47,254 nt of DNA, from NCBI GenBank assembly GCA_045657465.1, contig JAZOTD010000029.1, forward strand, positions 1 to 47,254. Reading direction: 5' to 3'. The stretch's first letter is position 1; every line of letters begins with the position of its first letter. Under the pieces are notes generated by a model. That model was not told where the DNA came from. It saw nothing but the letters and a program-made list of their open reading frames with translations, and ran no database searches. Of the stretch, positions 41,631 to 47,254 are shown one piece after another. The translations under genes were made by a program, and so were the position numbers. The stretch comes from RGIG1681 sp045657465 (GTDB lineage Bacteria > Bacillota > Clostridia > Christensenellales > UBA1242).

Positions 41631-42959
41631 TTAGCCATTAACCAGCTTTATTGCAACAATTTGTTCGGTTTCTCCATCAATTTTAACTTTTTCACTAACA
41701 TCATGCCCAGCAACAACCAAAACTTGATTTGATGTGGCCAAAACAAACACATCATCACGTGTTAGATTTTCGATTTTCTTATCAGTAAAATAATCATTAA
41801 GTTTTTTCGAACCAGTTCCAAGTTTTGCAAACACATCACCTACACGTCTTGTTCTCCAAACAGCGTCTGTTGAAATTTTTCCGTAGTCGGCATAAAGCAC
41901 ACCTTCGCCATAAACAACATCATCTGCTTCAACAAACTCACAAATAATTTTCTTATTTTCACCAACCTTTATTTCGCCGATGGAAAAATCAAATGCATCT
42001 GCCACTAATGTTTTCATGGTTTTCTTAAAAAACTTAATACCCGCATATGTTTTTCCTGCACAAATATCATGTGGCAAATCAATGCATGTGTTCACCTTTG
42101 CATTAGAGAGTTTCACAATCATTTCATAATGCTTTGCTTCAACATCCGCAAACACTTGAAACATCTCAAAAATTCGCTTTATATATTCACGAATCAAAAC
42201 AGAATCTTCTTGAAAAACCACGTCTTTCAACAAAATAAATCCGTCGTTAATCTCTATATTTTCATTTTTTACATTATTTTCAATGTATTTTTGCACATTT
42301 TTGCACTTTTTTCCAAACTCAAAAATAGCATCAACAGCTTTTGGATATTTTTGCTCAATTGCAGGAATCACCACATTTCTTAAATAATTTCTAGAATATT
42401 CATTACAATCATTTGTCTCATCGTTAACAAATTTGATTCCGTGTTCGTCAGCAATTTTCAAAATTTGTTTTTTGTCAAAGTTTAAAAGTGGTCTAAAAAT
42501 AACATTTGAATCTTTCATTCCACATGCACCAGAAATTCCAGAACCTCTTAAAATATGCATCAAGATTGTTTCAACTTGATCATTTTTGTGATGAGCCAAA
42601 AACAACTTGTTTAATTTTTCCTTTTTCATAATCTTATAAAAAGCATCATATCTTGCCTTTCTTGCAGATTCTTCCAATGTCATTTTTTGATCAGCTTTTA
42701 ATTTTTTCACATCAACATCAACAATAGTGTGTTTAATTTTTTTGTCTTTGCAAAACTTTTCAACAAACAATGAATCATCATCACTTTCTTTTCCACGAAT
42801 GTGATGATTGATGTTTATAACATGCAAATCAAAACCAATTTCTTTTTGCTTATCTAAAAGACCCCACAACAAAACCATAGAATCAGCACCACCGCTAACC
42901 CCAACAGCAATTTTGTCTTCTTTTGAAACAAATTTATCATCAATTAAATACTCTAACAT
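41631..42959 (-). CDS. tilS: tRNA(Ile)-lysidine synthetase
   Basis: A 442-residue N-type ATP pyrophosphatase that modifies C34 of tRNA-Ile(CAU) to lysidine. The PP-loop is VGVSGGADSMVLL (residues ~18-30). The family segment HHIRGKESDDDSLFVEKFC and the core LAHHKNDQVETILMHILRGSG are present, and the C-terminal domain (~370-442) contains WRTRRVGDVFAKLGTGSKKLNDYFTD, typical of full-length bacterial TilS. AGGTGAG lies upstream of the ATG. It lies 30 bases after spoIIE, matching the Bacillus order spoIIE...tilS, and is essential where lysidine is used. Confidence 0.93.
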   Translation of the reverse strand: MLEYLIDDKFVSKEDKIAVGVSGGADSMVLLWGLLDKQKEIGFDLHVININHHIRGKESDDDSLFVEKFCKDKKIKHTIVDVDVKKLKADQKMTLEESARKARYDAFYKIMKKEKLNKLFLAHHKNDQVETILMHILRGSGISGACGMKDSNVIFRPLLNFDKKQILKIADEHGIKFVNDETNDCNEYSRNYLRNVVIPAIEQKYPKAVDAIFEFGKKCKNVQKYIENNVKNENIEINDGFILLKDVVFQEDSVLIREYIKRIFEMFQVFADVEAKHYEMIVKLSNAKVNTCIDLPHDICAGKTYAGIKFFKKTMKTLVADAFDFSIGEIKVGENKKIICEFVEADDVVYGEGVLYADYGKISTDAVWRTRRVGDVFAKLGTGSKKLNDYFTDKKIENLTRDDVFVLATSNQVLVVAGHDVSEKVKIDGETEQIVAIKLVNG

Positions 42960-42989
42960 AATCTCACCTAAGATTATATTAACTCATTT

Positions 42990-45254
42990 TCACGAATTTT
43001 TCAATAAATTTATACCTATAATCGTCATATCATCAAGATGTTTGCTTTGATACTCCGCGTCAAAAATGATATTGTCTAAATGCTTTTGAAGATTATAAAT
43101 TTTTGTGTCATTAATAAATGCTTTAAACTCCTCAATTGAAGCAAATGAGTCAACAACACCATCACTAGCCAAAAATAAAACATCACCCAAAATTAATGGA
43201 ACTTTTGTTATTGTTGGTTTGATGTTTTGAATTACACCAATCGGCAAACTCTTTGAAACAACAATATCACTGGTGTTTTTATGTTTAATAACTGAAACAC
43301 TTGCCCCCATTTTTATAAACGTCGCTGTTTCTTTTTCAATATCAACAACACAGGCATCTAAAGTAGAAAATCCATCAAGCCCCGCAGGAACCAACAATTT
43401 GTTAACCGATTCAACCACAAGTTCATCATCAATGCCAACTTCAAACATTGATTTAATTAAAGACAACACCATTGACGATGTTTTGCTGGCACCTTCGCCA
43501 TGTCCCATACCGTCAGCTATTGCAACAAAATATTTGTTATCTCCAATTTTACTAACAACCACATTGTCACCATTTCTCTTATCTTTTGCTTTTGAAGAAA
43601 CCGCAACATCAAGCCTAAACCTTCCAGTAGGAATAAATGTTGCTAAACCAAGCCCACTAAATTCCAAATGATTAATTTCTTTTAATTTCATTTTATTTCT
43701 AATATTTTTTTCTATAACTTCCAACAAGTCAGTTTTAATCAATGTTTCATTTGACGCCACAACACACACTGAGTCTAATCCGTTTTCATTTTCAAAAATC
43801 AACACTTCTTTAGCATCAATCAATCCATTTAAAAGACTTTCTTTTAATATTTTTGATGAATTTTTATTAATTTTCACATCTTTTTTTGCTATTTTTGCAA
43901 AATTTGAAAATATGTTAGAAAAATTGTTCAGTTCACTAGCAACAATCAATTTGCTTTCATCTTCTGTCTTCATTGCCTTTTCATAAGACAAATACCACGA
44001 AGCAATTTGATTCACTTCATTAATTAATATTGACTTTTTCATGCAATATGTTTGCATTCCATTGTTTAATCGATTTTCATCAACACCACCACTATCAATT
44101 GCAGTTAACAAAAACTCACCGAGCATTTGTTTTTTGTTGATGTTTTGCATAAAGCAAAACCTGTAGTTTTCACAATCTTTACAACATCTATTAATCACAT
44201 CTTGAACCAGTTCTGCACTTGCACACTTTCTGTCAATCTTTCCAACCAAAAGCATCTTAAAATTTTGATGCATACTTAAAAGAGTCTGCGACATTATCTC
44301 CAATTTATGTGATACGCTTTCAATCTTATTTGTTTGAGCTTTTGATAAAATAATTTGCATTGCATCTTGCTCAAATAGATTTTGCCATTTTGAAACAAGT
44401 TTTTGTGGCATACACACAAAACAAAAAACTGCAAAAATTAAAGAAAAATACTCAAAAAATGTGAATAATTTAAAAATAAAGACCATTATTGCAAAAACAA
44501 CGCTTGAAAAACACACAAACCAATACTTGCCAACATCTTTAAAATTAATCAAACTCACACTTGATAAAATCATAAATAGCAAATATAAATATTCAAAAGT
44601 TACACTAAACGCTCCAACCGCAACCATGCTAGTGACAATATAAGTTTTTTCAATCGGAAAAATTCTAAGCGAAAAAATAACGGTAAGTGCAAGCACAAAT
44701 AGCCCCAAATGTTTTTCGATAATATCAAAACTAAAAAGCCCAAATGCAAGCAGATAAATCATGACTGAAAATAAAAAATAATCTAGATTGCTAAACTTAA
44801 AAAATACAAACTTCTTTTTATAAACTTCAAAAAACTTAAAGAAATACAATCCCAACAAAATTTCTAAAATGAAACCTGTCAAAAATAATAACAAGACACC
44901 AAGATTGTCAAAACTAAAATACAATAGCAGTGTTTTTGAAATAGCAATAAAAACAACCATCATCACTTGCTGTTTTTTTGTCTCAACATATTCAAGACAA
45001 AAATAATATAATCCCATGACCACGCATTCAAAGATAACACTAAAAATCATGAACAGATCAGCAAAAAACCATATTTTGGATATAATATATTCAGCCTCCA
45101 CCAAGAAAATATTATGCCCAACAAAAATTCTAACCATAGCAAAAGGAAATCCCACAGGACACAATCTTTCACCAAGGCTTATTTTTGATAGCAGAATTTG
45201 AATCAAAAAATAAACAACTTCTTTAATAAACAATCCAAATTTTTGATTTTTCAC
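42990..45254 (-). CDS. spoIIE: Stage II sporulation protein E, PP2C-type phosphatase
   Basis: 754 residues. About ten transmembrane helices fill residues ~1-290. A central regulatory region with several cysteines (CCKDCENYRFC) follows. The C-terminal PP2C/SpoIIE phosphatase domain has VAIADGMGHGEGASKTS (~560), FSTLDACVVDIE, LPIGVI, LFLASDGVVD and HLDDMTIIGI. Bacillus SpoIIE dephosphorylates SpoIIAA to activate sigma-F and sits at the polar septum. The start is GTG at 45254, where the protein begins MKNQKFGLF. No SD is seen, and TAATAT ends six bases upstream, again the leaderless spacing. It ends in TGA. No convincing Spo0A box is visible in the 88-base upstream gap. Confidence 0.92.
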   Translation of the reverse strand: MKNQKFGLFIKEVVYFLIQILLSKISLGERLCPVGFPFAMVRIFVGHNIFLVEAEYIISKIWFFADLFMIFSVIFECVVMGLYYFCLEYVETKKQQVMMVVFIAISKTLLLYFSFDNLGVLLLFLTGFILEILLGLYFFKFFEVYKKKFVFFKFSNLDYFLFSVMIYLLAFGLFSFDIIEKHLGLFVLALTVIFSLRIFPIEKTYIVTSMVAVGAFSVTFEYLYLLFMILSSVSLINFKDVGKYWFVCFSSVVFAIMVFIFKLFTFFEYFSLIFAVFCFVCMPQKLVSKWQNLFEQDAMQIILSKAQTNKIESVSHKLEIMSQTLLSMHQNFKMLLVGKIDRKCASAELVQDVINRCCKDCENYRFCFMQNINKKQMLGEFLLTAIDSGGVDENRLNNGMQTYCMKKSILINEVNQIASWYLSYEKAMKTEDESKLIVASELNNFSNIFSNFAKIAKKDVKINKNSSKILKESLLNGLIDAKEVLIFENENGLDSVCVVASNETLIKTDLLEVIEKNIRNKMKLKEINHLEFSGLGLATFIPTGRFRLDVAVSSKAKDKRNGDNVVVSKIGDNKYFVAIADGMGHGEGASKTSSMVLSLIKSMFEVGIDDELVVESVNKLLVPAGLDGFSTLDACVVDIEKETATFIKMGASVSVIKHKNTSDIVVSKSLPIGVIQNIKPTITKVPLILGDVLFLASDGVVDSFASIEEFKAFINDTKIYNLQKHLDNIIFDAEYQSKHLDDMTIIGINLLKNS

Positions 45255-45260
45255 ATAAAC

Positions 45261-45266
45261 ATATTA
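45261..45266 (-). promoter_or_regulatory. Possible -10 box of spoIIE
   Basis: TAATAT on the minus strand, six bases before the GTG start; no acceptable -35 at 15-21 bases, so an activator such as Spo0A may be needed. Confidence 0.35.
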
Positions 45267-45342
45267 AATCAACCATCACGCATTACACTATTGCTAAAAA
45301 GTGATTTTATGGTGACATTTTGTCCATTAATCAAAAAAAATG

Positions 45343-46311
45343 TTAGTTGCCATTGATTTCAATCAAATATTTTAAAATTTCAACAGCATTATACGCTGCA
45401 CCACGCCTTAAATTATCAGCAATAACAAAAAACAAGAATTCTTTTCTAGAAACTTTTCGAACTCTACACACATAAGTTTTGTTTGACTTAAAAACTTCAG
45501 TTGGATAAAAAATGTCGTTTTTGTTTGTCACAATATAATCACAGTATAACGCTTTGAAAAATCGCTTTTTCTCAACACCGTTTTCAAATCGAACATAAAC
45601 ACTTTCTGCATGACAATGCGATATTGGAACTCTCACTGCGGTGGCTTGTATTTGAATTGAATCATCTTCTAAAATTTTATTGGTCTCAAACATAAGCTTT
45701 TTTTCTTCTTCAAAAAAACCATTTTTGTCCTGTTTTCCAATACCCGCAATAACATTGTTGTTTATGCCTCTTTCAAACACGTTTTTTGTGTGGTTTGTAA
45801 GGTCTGAAACCGCTCTTCGCCCAGCACCACTAACAGATTGATAAGTAGACACCACCACCTGCTTGATTCTTGACAAGGTTCTTAACCTATCAAGCACAAG
45901 TGCAAGTTGAATTGTTGAACAGTTTGGATTCGAAATTATTTTATGTGTTTTATTTATTCTAAACTGATTGATTTCAGGCACAATTAACGGAATGTTGTTT
46001 TTTCTTCTAAAACAGCTCGTGTTATCAATAACAACTGTGCCCCTACTAGCAAATTTTTTAACCCAGGTTTTGCTAACCACCGAACCAGCAGAGAATATTG
46101 CATAATCAAAATTTTCTTTTAGAGCCGCATCGTCAAGCTTTTTTATTTCATACTCATTATCCATAAACAAAATACGTTTACCCGCACTTTTGTTAGATGC
46201 AAAAAGATGCAACTCAACAAACGCCATCATTCCCTCTTCTTTTAAAACATCTATTATTGTTTGCCCTACAAGACCAGTCACGCCAACTATCGCCAATTTA
46301 AATTTTCTCAT
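45343..46311 (-). CDS. asd: Aspartate-semialdehyde dehydrogenase
   Basis: 322 residues; NADPH-dependent reduction of aspartyl phosphate for lysine, threonine, methionine, peptidoglycan and dipicolinate synthesis. N-terminal VGVTGLVGQTIIDVL (9-23), active-site cysteine in ISNPNCSTIQLAL (~126-138), YQSVSGAGRRA (~157), RVPISHCHAESV (~233) and DNLRRGAAYNAVE (~301). The segment DNTSCFRRKNNIPLIVPEIN has Cys where DNSSAFR is usual. GAGGAGG lies 4-8 bases upstream. It diverges from the aspartokinase gene, so the first two steps of the pathway share a 71-base intergenic region. Confidence 0.92.
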   Translation of the reverse strand: MRKFKLAIVGVTGLVGQTIIDVLKEEGMMAFVELHLFASNKSAGKRILFMDNEYEIKKLDDAALKENFDYAIFSAGSVVSKTWVKKFASRGTVVIDNTSCFRRKNNIPLIVPEINQFRINKTHKIISNPNCSTIQLALVLDRLRTLSRIKQVVVSTYQSVSGAGRRAVSDLTNHTKNVFERGINNNVIAGIGKQDKNGFFEEEKKLMFETNKILEDDSIQIQATAVRVPISHCHAESVYVRFENGVEKKRFFKALYCDYIVTNKNDIFYPTEVFKSNKTYVCRVRKVSRKEFLFFVIADNLRRGAAYNAVEILKYLIEINGN

Positions 46312-46371
46312 AAACTCCTCCTCTACATTCTATTCTCGAAAATCTTATGCTCACACAAAAACTTTTTGGCA

Positions 46372-46377
46372 TAAAAT
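46372..46377 (+). promoter_or_regulatory. Possible -10 box of the aspartokinase gene
   Basis: TAAAAT ending five bases before the ATG at 46383, with no SD; no clear -35. Confidence 0.4.
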
Positions 46378-46382
46378 AATTT

Positions 46383-47254
46383 ATGAGAATATTAAAGTTT
46401 GGTGGAAAGAGTTTAGCTACTCCAGAAAAAGTGCAAAATATATGTAAATATATCAAAAAAATATATAAAAAAGACTATGAAATAATAATCGTTGTCAGTG
46501 CTATGGGCAAAAATACTGATTCTTTAATTTTAGAATCTCGAGACTATTGTTTAACAAACCAACCGCCAACAAGAGAACTTGACGTGCTTCTTTCAACTGG
46601 AGAAACAAAAAGTTCTGCTCTTTTTGCAATGGCATTAAATTCAGTTGGAGTGCCGGCAAAAAGCTTTCAGGCTTTTCAACTTCAAATTTCAACATTTGGA
46701 GATTTTCAAAACAGCAAGGTTTCATATATAAACAAAACACCTCTTGAAAAATGTTTGAGCCATGGCATCGTCGCTGTGGTTTCAGGATTTCAAGGTGTAA
46801 ACAAAAATAACGAAATCACCACACTTGGTCGTGGCGGTTCAGACACCACCGCTTGTGCAATTGGTGCAATTTTTAATCACAATGTTGAAATTTATTCTGA
46901 CTTTAACGGAGTGTTTTGTGGAGACCCAAGAATGGCAAAATATAAAAAAATAAAAAAGCTGAGTCATTCACACATGCTCACCCTTGCAAAAAGCGGCGCA
47001 AAAGTTTTAGATGTGCGTGCAGCCTTACTTGCAAAAAAATTCAATATTGACATTTTTTGCAAATCATCTTCATCTCCACTTCTTTCTGGAACTCTAATTT
47101 CAAGTATAGAAGACAATTTTATTTCAATTTCAACCAAAGAAGACCTTTGTGAAATATCAATCGTTTTTAGCGATATATCAAAAATTAATTTTATTGTTAA
47201 AAATGTATTAAACGAAATAAAAAATGTTAAATTTTACAATTTAACAATAGAAAA
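46383..47254 (+). CDS. Aspartokinase, N-terminal part (3' end outside window)
   Basis: The frame is open to the window end (290 codons shown). It begins MRILKFGGKSLATPEKV, then VVSAMGKNTDSL, LDVLLSTGETKSSALFAMAL, VVSGFQG, TTLGRGGSDTTACAIGA, YSDFNGVFCGDPRM and SGAKVLDVRAALLAKKFNIDIFC, the ordered landmarks of the aspartokinase AAK domain, with ACT domains beginning near the end. The normally invariant KFGGTS/KFGGSS is KFGGKS here, with Lys in place of Thr/Ser in the nucleotide-binding loop. No SD; a -10-like box is five bases upstream. It makes aspartyl phosphate for asd, which diverges from it. Confidence 0.88.
   Translation, partial: MRILKFGGKSLATPEKVQNICKYIKKIYKKDYEIIIVVSAMGKNTDSLILESRDYCLTNQPPTRELDVLLSTGETKSSALFAMALNSVGVPAKSFQAFQLQISTFGDFQNSKVSYINKTPLEKCLSHGIVAVVSGFQGVNKNNEITTLGRGGSDTTACAIGAIFNHNVEIYSDFNGVFCGDPRMAKYKKIKKLSHSHMLTLAKSGAKVLDVRAALLAKKFNIDIFCKSSSSPLLSGTLISSIEDNFISISTKEDLCEISIVFSDISKINFIVKNVLNEIKNVKFYNLTIE

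Noticed and set aside
41..45254. Recoding of TGA as an amino acid
   Set aside because: yabQ and spoIIE end correctly at TGA, and no conserved gene contains an in-frame TGA. The code is standard; TAA is simply preferred.
45255..45342. Spo0A box upstream of spoIIE
   Set aside because: I looked for TGTCGAA-like sites on both strands; only a weak TTTTGTCCA is present, not enough for a call.

Overview
The window is AT-rich (roughly two-thirds A+T), densely coded DNA from a Bacillota (Firmicutes) chromosome, most like an uncultured, gut-type, anaerobic Clostridia lineage. The evidence is: Shine-Dalgarno sites of the AGGAGG type, sigma-A promoters, sporulation genes (yabP, yabQ, spoIIE), the spoIIE-tilS neighbourhood, rubrerythrin, a BspA-type leucine-rich-repeat surface protein, and TAA as the dominant stop (TGA is still used, by yabQ and spoIIE). 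I see no rRNA, CRISPR array, insertion sequence or prophage. No stretch above 300 bases lacks a gene.

Layout. 1-1.5 kb: the end of a beta-helix surface protein faces a PnuC-type vitamin transporter. 1.66-6.6 kb: a five-gene reverse-strand operon (carrier protein, amino-acid adenylating enzyme, MBOAT acyltransferase, DHHW/AlgX-like protein, phosphopantetheinyl transferase). It resembles a hybrid of the dlt (D-alanylation) and AlgI/AlgJ (polymer acetylation) machineries. Its promoter has a perfect TTGACA, a TATACT and an 11-G homopolymer inside a 19-bp spacer, the architecture of a phase-variable promoter. 6.8-11.2 kb: YitT, an unknown membrane protein, a metallophosphatase, an LRR surface protein, a Pr6Pr membrane protein and the initiator tRNA, with three near-identical terminator hairpins and a 50-bp repeat between them. 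11.3-15.4 kb: yabP-yabQ-divIC, recD2 and a divergent polysaccharide deacetylase. 15.5-20.6 kb: tmk, unknown genes (including a tandem paralogue pair with a shared C-terminal tail), rubrerythrin and a HAD phosphatase.

20.7-27.1 kb: a tight five-gene operon (release-factor-like GGQ protein, SF1 helicase, coiled-coil protein, single-pass GLUG-repeat protein, small membrane protein). The release-factor homologue keeps GGQ but has lost the codon-reading motifs. 27.3-40.5 kb: gpsA, rel, ispH, a metallo-beta-lactamase-fold protein, a zinc-ribbon membrane protein, a heterodimeric ABC exporter, radC and a Ca2+-type P-ATPase. 40.6-47.3 kb: an unknown anchored protein translationally coupled to a 35-residue membrane peptide, tilS, spoIIE, asd, and a divergent aspartokinase that runs off the window end.

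A recurrent theme is SD-less starts placed 5-9 bases after a -10 box (recD2, the deacetylase, the release-factor homologue, ispH, the zinc-ribbon gene, spoIIE, aspartokinase), implying leaderless transcripts beside ordinary SD-led genes. The best candidates for an undescribed system are the phase-variable acylation operon and the GGQ/helicase/GLUG operon.
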